DNA of 64,000 nt from an uncultured Balneola sp. (lineage in GTDB: Bacteria; Bacteroidota; Rhodothermia; Balneolales; Balneolaceae). The position numbers and the translations under genes were made by a program. Location: the NCBI GenBank assembly GCA_913058495.1, contig CAJXQC010000003.1, positions 124,001 to 188,000 on the forward strand. Direction: 5' to 3'. The first letter of the stretch is position 1, and every line of letters begins with the position of its first letter. This document shows positions 1-8,500 of this stretch, piece by piece. A model generated the notes under the pieces. It was not told the DNA's origin and searched no databases. It was given only the letters and a program-made list of their open reading frames with translations.

Positions 1-856
1 CTACTTGAGCCAGATTTTCCAATTCTGCAACAATCCGTTTCTTTTCTGAATTAATGGATTCGATATTTTTTTGAACTGATCCCAAATTTTCAAACCCATT
101 CAAAGCAGCTTGAGATGTAAGTTTATTTACATTATATGGAGCTTTAACCTTCATCATGTACTTGATGATCTCCGGGTTAGCGATTGCAATGCCCAAACGA
201 ATTCCTGCCAATCCAAATGCTTTTGAAAGTGTTTGAAGAACCACAAGGTTCGGATAGTTTTTTACTTCATCAGCAAAACCGGCTTGCTCAGAAAAATCGA
301 TATAAGCTTCATCTACTACTACCAAACCATCAAAGTTTTCCAGAAGATGGATTATATCATTCCGGTCCATATCGTTGGCTGTAGGATTATTGGGCGAGCA
401 GACAAAGATCAGTTTGGTGAAATCCGTAACTCTGTTCAGTATTCGTTCAGTCTGAAGTTGAAAATCCGGAGTCAACAGCACCTCATCAACTTTTATATTG
501 TTGATATTCGCTGATACTTTATACATGCCGTAGGTTGGTGGGTTGGTAATGACTTTATCTTTACCCGGACTGCAAAAGATTCTGAATAACAGATCTATTG
601 CTTCATCACTTCCAACTCCTACAAACACATTTTCAGTATCTACTTTTCTGTAGTCAGCTATTACAGATCGTAACTTCTCCTGATAGGGCATAGGATAGCG
701 ATTCAATTCCATATCGCTTTCTATGGGTGCTCCAAAACTGTTTTCATTGGCATCAAGAAGTATTCCTGAGTCAAAATCATCCCTTGCAGAACGATAGGGT
801 TTTAAGTCACGGATATTTTCCCGAACTATTTTTTCTAAGTTGAATTTTTTATTCAT
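1..856 (-). CDS. hisC: Histidinol-phosphate aminotransferase, C-terminal part cut by window edge
   Basis: PLP-dependent enzyme that converts imidazole-acetol phosphate to histidinol phosphate in histidine synthesis. About 285 codons are read from an ATG at 856 and the frame runs open off the left edge. Visible fold-type I aminotransferase features are the N-terminal LDANENSFG segment, NPPTYGMY, the VCSPNNPT substrate/PLP loop, VVVDEAYIDF with the PLP-binding Asp, and TLSKAFGLAGIRLG carrying the Schiff-base lysine. It is the third gene of the hisG-hisD-hisC order. A 162-base spacer containing an inverted repeat separates it from hisD. The family is clear; choice of HisC over a related aminotransferase rests on the neighbours as well as sequence. 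Confidence 0.93.
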   Translation of the reverse strand, partial: MNKKFNLEKIVRENIRDLKPYRSARDDFDSGILLDANENSFGAPIESDMELNRYPMPYQEKLRSVIADYRKVDTENVFVGVGSDEAIDLLFRIFCSPGKDKVITNPPTYGMYKVSANINNIKVDEVLLTPDFQLQTERILNRVTDFTKLIFVCSPNNPTANDMDRNDIIHLLENFDGLVVVDEAYIDFSEQAGFADEVKNYPNLVVLQTLSKAFGLAGIRLGIAIANPEIIKYMMKVKAPYNVNKLTSQAALNGFENLGSVQKNIESINSEKKRIVAELENLAQV

Positions 857-880
857 TTAACTGATTCCGAATAAGTTACC

Positions 881-986
881 GTCATCCCGAATTTGTTTTG
901 GGATTTTTGTGGAGTTTGAAAAGAAAATATGGGCACAATTGATATCAAAGCCATTTCGTAAGATCCTGAAATAAATTCAGGATGAC
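881..986. repeat. REP-like inverted repeat in the hisD-hisC spacer
   Basis: The arm starting GTCATCCCGAATTTG at 881-906 is matched in reverse complement by the arm ending AAATTCAGGATGAC at 961-986, with a few mismatches over 26 bases. About 54 bases lie between the arms. The element fills most of the spacer between two genes of the his operon, so it would be transcribed as a long hairpin. It resembles dispersed palindromic repeats of FCB bacteria (recalled, not searched). Confidence 0.6.
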
Positions 987-1018
987 CTATGCTTTTATAG
1001 AAACATATGTTATTTATT

Positions 1019-2317
1019 CTATCCATCAGCTTTCTCCAGAGAATTCAATCTAATACTCACCGCATTTTTATGAGCTTGTAGTTCTTCAACTTCAGCAAGA
1101 GTTTCAACGGTTTTCCCGATGTTTCTCAAGCCTTCTTCGGTTAAAGTTTGCATGGTTATGGATTTTTGATAAGAACTCAGATTTACTCCACTATACATTT
1201 TTGCATATCCGTAAGTAGGTAAAGTGTGGTTGGTACCTGATGCATAATCTCCAACACTTTCGGGAGTCAGATTCCCTAAGAAAACCGATCCTGCATTGAC
1301 GATCTCATCTTTATAGTCTTCAGAATTTTCAACATTCAGGATCAAGTGTTCCGGAGCGTATTCATTGGAAAAAGAAATTGCCTGTTCAATGTTATCAACT
1401 TCTATAACAAAACTCTGATCAAGAGCTTGCTTAGCAATTTCTTTTCTTGGAAGTTCATTCAGCTGAGACTCTAACTCTGAATTGAATGAGTTCCTGTCGA
1501 AGTCGGGAGTTGAAACCAACACTACCTGACTGTCTTTTCCATGTTCGGCCTGAGAAAGAAGATCCGCAGCTACAAATGCTGGGTTAGCTTGTTTGTCTGC
1601 TATCACCAACACTTCTGAAGGTCCTGCAGGCATATCAATGCTGATCTGTGCATCGCTGTTTTGAAGGATCATTTTTGCGGCAGTCACATATTGGTTTCCT
1701 GGACCAAGAATTTTATCCACTTTTGGTACAGATTCCGTTCCCAATGCCAAAGCCGCAACCGCCTGAGCTCCACCTGCTTTAAGGATACAATTAACTTTAG
1801 CTTTTTGAGCGATATAAATGATCTCAGGTGCAATATTTCCATCTTTTTGAGGAGGTGTGGCTAATACAATCTGTTTACATCCGGCGATCATAGCAGGAAC
1901 TGCCAACATCATCGCAGAGGAAGGCAAAACTGCAGTTCCTCCGGGAACATATAATCCAACTCGTTGGATAGCTTTGGTAATTCTCGAACATTTTACTCCC
2001 GGCATGGTTTCCACATCCAGTTTCATGGTTCGTTGAGCACGGTGAAATCTGAAAATATTATCAAATGCAGTATCGATAGCTTTTTTTACTTCTTCATCCA
2101 ATTCAACTTCGATCTTATTTGGATCAAATATCGGGTTATCGATATCAACCCCATCAAACTCTTTGGTGTAAGTTTTTAAAGCAGAATCGCCATCAGATTC
2201 GATACGATCAATAATCGGTTGAACTATACTAAAGATAGATTTGAAATCGATCTTCGGACGTTCGATCAATCTCTTGATTTCATCAGGTGTCAGGTTTTTA
2301 TAAATGTATTTCTTCAT
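1019..2317 (-). CDS. hisD: Histidinol dehydrogenase
   Basis: Zinc- and NAD-dependent enzyme that oxidises L-histidinol to L-histidine in two steps, the last reactions of the pathway. The protein is 432 aa, the usual family length. Signature segments are YVPGGTAVLPSSAMMLAVPA, AGGAQAVAALALGTESVPKV, DKILGPGNQYVTAAK, SIDMPAGPSEVLVIAD, LLSQAEHGKDSQVVLV and the late NEYAPEHL and GDYASGTNHTLPT motifs with metal and catalytic His/Glu. A TTG six codons upstream (2335) is in frame, but I chose the ATG at 2317 because it gives the normal MKKYIYKNLTPDEI start. No Shine-Dalgarno site is visible. It directly follows hisG (stop at 2340), so the two are almost certainly cotranscribed. Confidence 0.96.
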   Translation of the reverse strand: MKKYIYKNLTPDEIKRLIERPKIDFKSIFSIVQPIIDRIESDGDSALKTYTKEFDGVDIDNPIFDPNKIEVELDEEVKKAIDTAFDNIFRFHRAQRTMKLDVETMPGVKCSRITKAIQRVGLYVPGGTAVLPSSAMMLAVPAMIAGCKQIVLATPPQKDGNIAPEIIYIAQKAKVNCILKAGGAQAVAALALGTESVPKVDKILGPGNQYVTAAKMILQNSDAQISIDMPAGPSEVLVIADKQANPAFVAADLLSQAEHGKDSQVVLVSTPDFDRNSFNSELESQLNELPRKEIAKQALDQSFVIEVDNIEQAISFSNEYAPEHLILNVENSEDYKDEIVNAGSVFLGNLTPESVGDYASGTNHTLPTYGYAKMYSGVNLSSYQKSITMQTLTEEGLRNIGKTVETLAEVEELQAHKNAVSIRLNSLEKADG

Positions 2318-2339
2318 TCGATATTCGTTGTTCAATATT

Positions 2340-3221
2340 CTACAAGATCATGCTTTCAATTGGCAACATCACAATATCAGTAGCACCAACTTCTTTTAAT
2401 TCTTCCATTACTGTCCAGAATTTTGTGATCGGAATTACAGTATGAATAGCAACCATATCACTTTCAGCTAAAGGTACAATGGTCGGACTTTTCATGGATG
2501 GAATAATTGCTTTCACTTTTTCGATGGAAGCGGTAGGGGCGTTCATCATAATGTAACGACTCTTTTTTGCCTGCTGATAACCATCAATTCTAACTAAAAA
2601 CTTCTCGATCAGTTCTTTCTTTCCTTCCGAAAGTTCCTGATTTGTTTGTATCAGCTCTGTTTCAGATTCCATAATGGTGATCAATTCTTCCAGGCCGTTT
2701 GCACGAAGTGTTCCACCTGTTGATACCAAGTCGGCAATAGCATCTGCTACACCTAACTGAGGAGTAATTTCCACAGCACCTGAAATCTCAACCAGTTTTA
2801 CGTTGATATTCTGCTCTTCAAAATATTGTTGAGTGATAAAAGGATAGCTGGTAGCTATGGTTTTTCCTTCAAAATCCGATGCTGATTTAAGAGTTCCATT
2901 TTTGGGTGCAGCAATGGATAATCTGCAACGTCCGTAATTTAATCCTCTCAAAACGGTCACATCCGAATTTTTCTCGGCACGTTCATTGGCGCCCACAAAA
3001 CCAAGATCACAAATCCCATCCTGTACATATTCCGGAATATCATCATCACGAAGGAGCAGGAGCTCAACATCGAAATTGCGGGTTTTAACCATCAGGTTTC
3101 TTTTGTAATTATCAAATTCCACGCCGATTCCTTGTAACAGGCTCACAGTTTTGTCAGTTAGCCGGCCACTTTTTTGAATAGCAATGCGTAGAGAAGTCGA
3201 AGAATCTTTCGATCGGGTCAT
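2340..3221 (-). CDS. hisG: ATP phosphoribosyltransferase, long form
   Basis: Catalyses the first and committed step of histidine synthesis, condensing ATP with PRPP. At 293 aa it is the long HisG form, which carries its own C-terminal ACT/PII-like histidine-feedback domain and needs no HisZ. Seen are the N-terminal RIAIQKSGRLTDKTVSLL, DLGFVGANE, the VEITPQLGVADAIADLVSTGGTL PRPP-binding loop, and a C-terminal domain (about residues 215-293) ending TDIVMLPIESMIL. It is the first enzyme gene of the operon. A leader ORF rich in His codons ends 65 bases upstream, which suggests control by histidine supply in addition to feedback inhibition. Confidence 0.96.
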   Translation of the reverse strand: MTRSKDSSTSLRIAIQKSGRLTDKTVSLLQGIGVEFDNYKRNLMVKTRNFDVELLLLRDDDIPEYVQDGICDLGFVGANERAEKNSDVTVLRGLNYGRCRLSIAAPKNGTLKSASDFEGKTIATSYPFITQQYFEEQNINVKLVEISGAVEITPQLGVADAIADLVSTGGTLRANGLEELITIMESETELIQTNQELSEGKKELIEKFLVRIDGYQQAKKSRYIMMNAPTASIEKVKAIIPSMKSPTIVPLAESDMVAIHTVIPITKFWTVMEELKEVGATDIVMLPIESMIL

Positions 3222-3261
3222 AAGTCAGTAAAATTGTAATTGTAGTAGTAAGAATTAAGAA

Positions 3262-3326
3262 AAAAATGTGAAAAACAGACGCAATTTATGCGTGATGATG
3301 TCCTTGATGAAGATGATGGACACCAT
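3262..3326 (-). promoter_or_regulatory. Candidate his leader RNA structures
   Basis: Within and after the leader ORF the transcript can form a 9-bp stem, ATGGTGTCC (3326-3318) with GGACATCAT (3303-3295), including one G-U pair and a 14-base loop over the His codons. Directly after it, ACGCA (3293-3289) can pair with TGCGT (3283-3279) around the stop codon, followed by T-rich DNA to 3262. The second stem is only 5 bp and overlaps the stop codon, so it is a poor classical terminator. The pairing is read from sequence; a regulatory role is inferred. Confidence 0.4.
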
Positions 3327-3363
3327 GATGGAGGTGGGTAGTATGTAGATTTTTTCTGTTCAC
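3286..3363 (-). CDS. hisL: His operon leader peptide, ten His of 25 residues
   Basis: A 25-codon ORF starts with GTG at 3363-3361 and stops with TAA at 3288-3286, 65 bases before hisG. It begins MNRKNLHTTHLHHGVHHLH and ends QGHHHA. Ten residues are histidine, at positions 7, 10, 12, 13, 16, 17, 19 and 22-24. Such a run directly upstream of hisG is the signature of a ribosome-mediated attenuator like enterobacterial HisL, although the sequence is unrelated. No ATG or TTG occurs in this frame, so GTG is the only conventional start. A promoter-like TTTG-N19-TATCTTTG ends only four bases before the GTG, which would make the message nearly leaderless. Confidence 0.72.
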   Translation of the reverse strand: MNRKNLHTTHLHHGVHHLHQGHHHA

Positions 3364-3367
3364 GGTT

Positions 3368-3398
3368 CAAAGATAATGATAAGTTGGTTATGGACAAA
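3368..3398 (-). promoter_or_regulatory. Predicted Bacteroidota-type promoter of the his operon
   Basis: On the minus strand TTTG (3398-3395) is followed after exactly 19 bases by TATCTTTG (3375-3368). This fits the Bacteroidota -33/-7 consensus TTTG-N19-21-TAnnTTTG fully. The expected start point is about five bases downstream, that is, at or within a few bases of the GTG of the leader ORF. Confidence 0.6.
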
Positions 3399-3528
3399 TA
3401 GCGATTCTTAAAAAATCGATAAAACAGATAACCCGTTTTCAAATATTAGAGTTTCCTTAAATTGGAAATGATTTTGAAGCCCTGTTACGATATCTTTAAC
3501 TTCTGTTAAAAATAATATAATAGATCAT

Positions 3529-3774
3529 ATGAAAACGATTGCTCAACTAACATACATTCCACTGGAAACACATAACCCAAGAGAGAAAGTACAGGATCTA
3601 CTAGAGCATCTTGCTCAATTTGAGGTTCAGATCGAAGTGGGATATTTGGCAACAACTATAATTGGGCATCCCGATGTCGTTTTTGAAGCCATTCAAGAGC
3701 TGTACAAAATCATGGCTGTAGAGTCTTCTAAGTTCAGATTTCACGTTGAATTGCTGAGCCCGGAAGCAGGTTAA
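3529..3774 (+). CDS. Small thiamine-binding (MTH1187/YkoF-type) domain protein
   Basis: An 81-aa single-domain protein. The pattern, beta strand (IAQLTYIPLET), helix (EKVQDLLEHLAQF), strand (VQIEVGYLATTIIG), then HPDVVFEAIQELYKIM helix and FRFHVELL strand, matches the alpha-beta sandwich of the MTH1187/YkoF/DUF77 family, members of which bind thiamine or related pyrimidines. No signal peptide or membrane segment is present, so it is cytosolic. It is divergent from the his operon and followed by an unrelated small gene, so context gives no help. Family assignment is from overall pattern only and ligand binding is not shown. Confidence 0.5.
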   Translation: MKTIAQLTYIPLETHNPREKVQDLLEHLAQFEVQIEVGYLATTIIGHPDVVFEAIQELYKIMAVESSKFRFHVELLSPEAG

Positions 3775-3841
3775 AAAAAGTTTAGAAAATTTTGTAAGGA
3801 ATCCGTTTGAAACTGTCTTACTTGCAAAAAGGATAAATTGT

Positions 3842-4156
3842 ATGAGACCAAAATATTATATTTACATAGTTAGTAATCGTTCAAAAATGATCTATATCGG
3901 GTTAACCAATGACCTGAAAAATATTTTGAAAAAGCACCGCTCCCTCAGGATGAATTGTACCAAAGGTAATTTTGGATTGAATAAATTGGTGCATGTAGAA
4001 GAATATTATGACATCAATCAGGCGATAAAACGCGAAGAAGAATTAAAAAAAGCTCCACGATCATTCAAATCCAAGTTGCTTTCGTACTCCAATCCTTCCT
4101 GGGAGTGCATTCAAAGCTACTGGATGGAGAACATGGAAAGAGCGATCGCTAAATAG
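3842..4156 (+). CDS. GIY-YIG domain protein, likely catalytically impaired
   Basis: A 104-aa protein of the small stand-alone GIY-YIG group (UPF0213/YhbQ-like). The N-terminal YYIYIVSNRSKMIYIGLTNDL gives both tyrosine motifs, and the IKREEELKK segment supplies the conserved Glu that binds the metal. In active members the segment after TNDL is normally ERR or KRR, the first Arg being catalytic. Here it reads NDLKNILKKH, so the arginine pair is replaced by Asn-Ile. This suggests a degenerate nuclease or one that binds DNA without cutting. The gene stands alone between two unrelated genes. Confidence 0.72.
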   Translation: MRPKYYIYIVSNRSKMIYIGLTNDLKNILKKHRSLRMNCTKGNFGLNKLVHVEEYYDINQAIKREEELKKAPRSFKSKLLSYSNPSWECIQSYWMENMERAIAK

Positions 4157-4205
4157 TACAGTTTTACTTAGTTTACTGTATAATTTTAGCTTCTTTATAT
4201 TTTTC

Positions 4206-4811
4206 ATGAAGTATTTCTCTCTTTTTCTATGTTTAGTTTTTGTTGCTTGCAATACTAATAATTCAGGGAATGGTGAATTAACTACCAGGGAATTACTGGA
4301 AGAATTTGTCTCTTCAAATTATCCGGAATATAAATTAGTTGATACATCTTTTTCAGTTGTTACATACAGCCCTTATACCAGAATAACAGATAGATTTATA
4401 GAGCCAAATCCTACCGAATTAAGTCACTTGTTTTCTTATGACCTCAACAGTGATGGAGATAATGAGTACATATTTCAAATATTCAAAACATATCCTTTAG
4501 ATAATCCTGAGAGTAGCTACGATTCTGTATTTGAATCCAAAACGATCTTAGCTTCTCATGAAGGAAATAATTTAAGAATCATAAAAGATGACTTTGGATA
4601 CAGAGGTTCTGTTTTTAATGATCAGTTTCCAAAATCAATTCGATCAAAATTATTAGTGGCTCCATCCGGAGAATATATAAGAGGCTATCCTTTTCGTGAT
4701 ACTGTATATGTCGAGAATGTTGCTTTGGGCGGTTATAGTAGTTATTCGGTTGGATTAACTTTTCTTACAAAAGAGGATAGTGTGTATTCAATTCCAATGT
4801 ATCTGGATTAA
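4206..4811 (+). CDS. Hypothetical lipoprotein
   Basis: A 201-aa protein with an N-terminal hydrophobic segment and a lipobox, LVFVAC at about residues 10-15, followed by an Asn/Ser/Gly-rich linker. This predicts export and lipid anchoring. The mature part is mixed alpha/beta with a DLNSDGDNEYIFQI segment that looks like a calcium-binding or FG-GAP-like Asp-rich loop. I do not recognise the family. It lies between the GIY-YIG gene and lepA on the same strand, but the 90-base gap before lepA suggests a separate unit. Confidence 0.6.
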   Translation: MKYFSLFLCLVFVACNTNNSGNGELTTRELLEEFVSSNYPEYKLVDTSFSVVTYSPYTRITDRFIEPNPTELSHLFSYDLNSDGDNEYIFQIFKTYPLDNPESSYDSVFESKTILASHEGNNLRIIKDDFGYRGSVFNDQFPKSIRSKLLVAPSGEYIRGYPFRDTVYVENVALGGYSSYSVGLTFLTKEDSVYSIPMYLD

Positions 4812-4901
4812 GTAAATCACAGATTTCTAAACAATCGCTTTAGTACCTCATTCCTTCTTTGTATCTTTACAGGCTTATAAAGAGACGGACTAAAAGCTTA
4901 T

Positions 4902-6704
4902 ATGAACAACATTCGTAATTTTTGCATAATTGCTCACATCGATCACGGGAAATCTACACTCGCTGACCGCCTTTTGCAATCAACAGGTACAATCAGTGAA
5001 AGGGAAATGCAGGAGCAGGTTCTAGACGATATGGATCTGGAACGAGAGCGTGGTATTACGATCAAAAGTCACGCCATTAAAATAGATTATAAGCGTCCAA
5101 ACGGTGAACAATACAGTTTTAACCTCATTGACACACCCGGTCACGTTGATTTTGCATACGAAGTTTCCCGCGCACTAAAAGCTTGTGAAGGAGCCATTCT
5201 AGTTGTGGATGCTGCTCAGGGAATTGAAGCTCAAACCATATCGAATTTATATCAGGCAATAGATCAGAATCTGGAAATTATTCCTGTACTCAATAAAATT
5301 GATCTGCCGGGTGCTGATCCGGAAGGCATCGGACAGCAGGTGATCGATCTCATCGGTTGTGATAGAGAAGAAATTTTGCACGTTTCCGGAAAAACAGGCG
5401 AAGGCGTTCCTGCTTTACTTGAAGCCATAGTAGAAAGAGTTCCGGGCCCAAAAAGAGATGACGACAAACCGTTAAGAGCGCTGATTTTCGATTCTGTCTT
5501 TAATACCTACAGAGGTTCTGTGGCTTATGTTCGTGTAATGGAAGGAACTTTGAAAAAAGGTCAGGCTTTCAAATTCATGGCGAACAAGGAAGAATACAAT
5601 GCAGAAGATATTGGATATCTGAGAATGAAATATGAGCCTGCTAAAGAACTTAAAGCAGGTGAAGTTGGCTATGTGATCGGAAGTGTGAAATCTTTGCAGG
5701 ATGTAAGAGTTGGTGATACGATCACTACTGTTAATAATCCTGCTACAGAAGCAATTCCTGGTTATCAGGAATCAAAACCGATGGTTTTCTCCGGAATTTA
5801 TCCTACACAAGCAGAAGATTTTGAAGATCTGCGTTCAGCGCTGGAAAAACTTCAGTTGAACGATGCGTCGCTATCTTACGAACCGGAAACATCCAAGGCA
5901 TTAGGTTTTGGTTTCAGAGCAGGGTTTCTTGGATTACTCCATATGGAAATTGTTCAGGAGCGACTGGATCGTGAATTCAATATTGATATCATCACAACGG
6001 TTCCAAACGTTCAGTATGAAGTTAAGCTGGAAGAGGGCAAATCTATCCAGGTTGACAACCCGAGCCAAATGCCGGAAGTGGCAGATATTGATGCAATTTT
6101 TGAACCTTATATAAAAGCCAGCATCATAACTCCTGCGGATTACATCGGTCCGATCATGAAATTATGCCAGGAAAGAAGAGGTATTTACGTAAATCAGATA
6201 TTCATGCAAAATAATCGGGTCGAAATTACGTATGAGATACCGATGGCTGAAGTTGTTTTTGATTTTTACGATAAATTGAAATCAGGAACCCGAGGTTACG
6301 CTTCATTGGATTATGAATTCATCGAATACCGAAAAGGAGATTTGGTTCGATTAGATATTCTGTTGAATGGGGAACAGGTGGATGCACTTTCGAGTATTAC
6401 CCACCGCGACAAAGCATATTATCAAGGACGACGTGTTTGCGCAAAATTGAAGGAATTAATTCCGAGACAGCAATATGAAGTAGCGGTTCAGGCGGCAATT
6501 GGAAGTAGAATTATTGCAAGAGATTCAGTGAGAGCATTGCGTAAAGATGTGACGGCAAAATGTTATGGTGGAGATATTTCACGTAAAAGAAAACTTCTTG
6601 AAAAACAGAAGGAAGGTAAAAAGAGAATGAAACAGGTAGGATCGGTAGAAATTCCTCAAGAGGCATTTTTAGCAGTTCTATCAATGGATGAGGACGACAG
6701 ATAA
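4902..6704 (+). CDS. lepA: Elongation factor 4 (LepA GTPase)
   Basis: Ribosome-associated translational GTPase that back-translocates or remodels stalled ribosomes. The 600-aa length is standard. G-domain motifs are AHIDHGKST (residues 11-19), the [10 protein letters not shown] switch I, DTPGHVDF and [11 protein letters not shown]. Domain II, the EF-G-like domains and the LepA-specific C-terminal domain ([18 protein letters not shown], ending VLSMDEDDR) are all present. The ATG at 4902 gives the canonical [18 protein letters not shown] start. A weak promoter-like TATCTTTA lies at 4862-4869. The stop is followed immediately by the start of the next gene (TAAATG), which suggests translational coupling. 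Confidence 0.97.
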   Translation: MNNIRNFCIIAHIDHGKSTLADRLLQSTGTISEREMQEQVLDDMDLERERGITIKSHAIKIDYKRPNGEQYSFNLIDTPGHVDFAYEVSRALKACEGAILVVDAAQGIEAQTISNLYQAIDQNLEIIPVLNKIDLPGADPEGIGQQVIDLIGCDREEILHVSGKTGEGVPALLEAIVERVPGPKRDDDKPLRALIFDSVFNTYRGSVAYVRVMEGTLKKGQAFKFMANKEEYNAEDIGYLRMKYEPAKELKAGEVGYVIGSVKSLQDVRVGDTITTVNNPATEAIPGYQESKPMVFSGIYPTQAEDFEDLRSALEKLQLNDASLSYEPETSKALGFGFRAGFLGLLHMEIVQERLDREFNIDIITTVPNVQYEVKLEEGKSIQVDNPSQMPEVADIDAIFEPYIKASIITPADYIGPIMKLCQERRGIYVNQIFMQNNRVEITYEIPMAEVVFDFYDKLKSGTRGYASLDYEFIEYRKGDLVRLDILLNGEQVDALSSITHRDKAYYQGRRVCAKLKELIPRQQYEVAVQAAIGSRIIARDSVRALRKDVTAKCYGGDISRKRKLLEKQKEGKKRMKQVGSVEIPQEAFLAVLSMDEDDR

Positions 6705-7304
6705 ATGAGAGACTTTAAGAAAGTAATACTTTCAATTTTTGTAATCGGAATTTTTCTAAGCAGTTCAGCAATGGCTCAATTTGAAGAACCGGAAATAATG
6801 AAAGTGGAGAATGAAGATGTTGCTGATTACGAGGCAAAGATCAGAAGCTTCAATTTAACAGGACAAGGTTTGTACGGACAAACTACCATCGACGGAATGT
6901 CTTCACTTGAAATACGAGCTTTACTACAGGGTGCATTTGGAGATCCTACTAAAAACCTGGAAAGTCTGACGAAAGAAAAGAATTTCAGATTAGCTAAAGC
7001 CATTCAATTTGAGTACTGGTTTTTTGTGGATGATCCCATCGCTGAAGAACCGATTCCGTTAATTATACTGGATTTTACAGGTCCTTTCGGTAACGGCGTA
7101 ACTTTTGGAGCGGCGAGCAAGTATGTTGACTTGATGCCACAAATTATGAGAACTTTTGAGAAAGCACTATTGGAAGCAGAACCTGCTGAATTTTCAGATT
7201 ACTATTTTGAAGAACAACGTATGAAATGGTATCTGATAGAAAGCGACGGAAAAAACCATGAGGTTAAACCAATTGAACAACCTTCTCACATCAAACTTAA
7301 TTAA
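6705..7304 (+). CDS. Hypothetical exported protein
   Basis: A 199-aa protein with a clear Sec signal peptide (residues 1-24: basic start, hydrophobic core, SSSAMAQ cleavage region). The mature protein has no cysteine pairs, transmembrane segments or motif I recognise. It contains DFTGPFGNGVTFGAASKYVDLM and a Tyr-rich C-terminal third. Its start codon abuts the lepA stop and it ends 10 bases before lepB, so it is the middle gene of a lepA-X-lepB operon. It probably acts in the periplasm or outer membrane. Function unknown. Confidence 0.65.
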   Translation: MRDFKKVILSIFVIGIFLSSSAMAQFEEPEIMKVENEDVADYEAKIRSFNLTGQGLYGQTTIDGMSSLEIRALLQGAFGDPTKNLESLTKEKNFRLAKAIQFEYWFFVDDPIAEEPIPLIILDFTGPFGNGVTFGAASKYVDLMPQIMRTFEKALLEAEPAEFSDYYFEEQRMKWYLIESDGKNHEVKPIEQPSHIKLN

Positions 7305-7313
7305 ACGAATACA

Positions 7314-8447
7314 TTGGAAGACAAAAAAACTGATGAGCAGGAAAAAAGCTCATTTTGGCAAAGAAGGAAGGAAAGATTAGAAGAAGATAAAAAAGCAAAA
7401 TCCTGGTTAAGGGAATGGGTTGATGCATTGGTGTTCGCCTTTTTTGCAGCTGCTATTCTAAGGGCTTTGATATTCGGATCTTATAAAATTCCAACTCCAT
7501 CTATGGAGCAAAATCTGATGGTTGGGGATTTTCTGATCGTTTCAAATCTTACTTATGGACCAAGAACACCGATGGGTGTATGTGTTCCGTTTACACAGTG
7601 GTGCTTACCCGGAGTTAAACTTCCGTCAACACGGATTCCGGGATTCCGTGATGTGGAAAGAAATGATATCATAGTTTTTAATGTGCCGCACGAGATCAAA
7701 CCGATTTCCCAGAAGACCAACTATATTAAACGAGCCGTAGCTGTCGCGGGAGATACCTTGGAAATCCGGGACAAGGTCGTCTACATTAATGGGCAAAGAG
7801 AAGAGTTTCATGAAGGTTTACAGCGCCATTATTTTTTGAAGATGAACGACAGAGTTCGTTTAAGTGAAGCAAAAATGAAATCAGTTGGAGCCGGTGCGCT
7901 TCAAAATATTCCCGGCGGAAATGATATTTTCATCGACTATATTGGTGACGATACTTACAGGGTTAATTTAACTAAAGAAGCTGTTGAAGAAATCCAGAAT
8001 TGGCCGGAGCTGGATTCATTATGGTTAAGTATGACACCTGAAGGTGAAACGGACCGTGGTTATGCTTCCACAAGGTCAACTTATGATTTTGCCAAAGCTT
8101 TCAGAAGTCAGGATAATTTCCCACCGGTTGTAATTCCATTCGAAGGTCAGGAAATTGAGTTAAACAACCAGAACTGGTTTATCTATAAAGATCTTATCGA
8201 ACGATACGAAAGTAATCGTCTTGAGCGCAGGGATGGCAAGATCTTTATAAACGGGGAAGAGACTAATACTTATACCGTACAGCAAAACTATTATTTTGCG
8301 ATGGGAGATAATCGTGATAACAGTGAAGACAGTCGTTTTTGGGGCTTTATTCCTAAAGATCACATAATTGGAAAAGGCTTCATCGTTTGGTACTCACACG
8401 ATAAAGGCGTTCCAAGATTTAATCGCATTCTAAAGTTGATAGATTAG
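7314..8447 (+). CDS. lepB: Signal peptidase I
   Basis: Membrane serine protease that removes signal peptides from exported proteins. The 377-aa protein has a cytosolic charged N-terminus, one transmembrane segment (about 35-53), the catalytic PTPSM with Ser63, and NYIKRAVAVAGD with the general-base Lys139. The C-terminal box GDNRDNSEDSRFWGF is intact. A roughly 180-residue insertion between the Lys box and the C-terminal box makes it longer than the Escherichia coli type, as is common in this lineage. The start must be TTG at 7314 because the next in-frame ATG encodes Met64, next to the catalytic serine. It is the last gene of the lepA cluster. Confidence 0.95.
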   Translation: MEDKKTDEQEKSSFWQRRKERLEEDKKAKSWLREWVDALVFAFFAAAILRALIFGSYKIPTPSMEQNLMVGDFLIVSNLTYGPRTPMGVCVPFTQWCLPGVKLPSTRIPGFRDVERNDIIVFNVPHEIKPISQKTNYIKRAVAVAGDTLEIRDKVVYINGQREEFHEGLQRHYFLKMNDRVRLSEAKMKSVGAGALQNIPGGNDIFIDYIGDDTYRVNLTKEAVEEIQNWPELDSLWLSMTPEGETDRGYASTRSTYDFAKAFRSQDNFPPVVIPFEGQEIELNNQNWFIYKDLIERYESNRLERRDGKIFINGEETNTYTVQQNYYFAMGDNRDNSEDSRFWGFIPKDHIIGKGFIVWYSHDKGVPRFNRILKLID

Positions 8448-8500
8448 ACACGTCATTCTTGTAGATGTTAGGTAATTCATTACATGACAGTTTCTATTTC

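Noticed and set aside
2318-2335. TTG start for hisD at 2335
   Set aside because: The ATG at 2317 gives the family-typical N-terminus; the extra six residues look like translated spacer.
3279-3293. ACGCA/TGCGT stem as a proper intrinsic terminator for the his leader
   Set aside because: Five base pairs overlapping the stop codon are too weak and wrongly placed for classical attenuation; kept only as a candidate structure.
3218-3442. A 74-codon minus-strand frame over the his leader region
   Set aside because: It runs in another frame across the promoter and the His-codon run, with Ser/Tyr-rich composition produced by reading CATCAT repeats out of frame.
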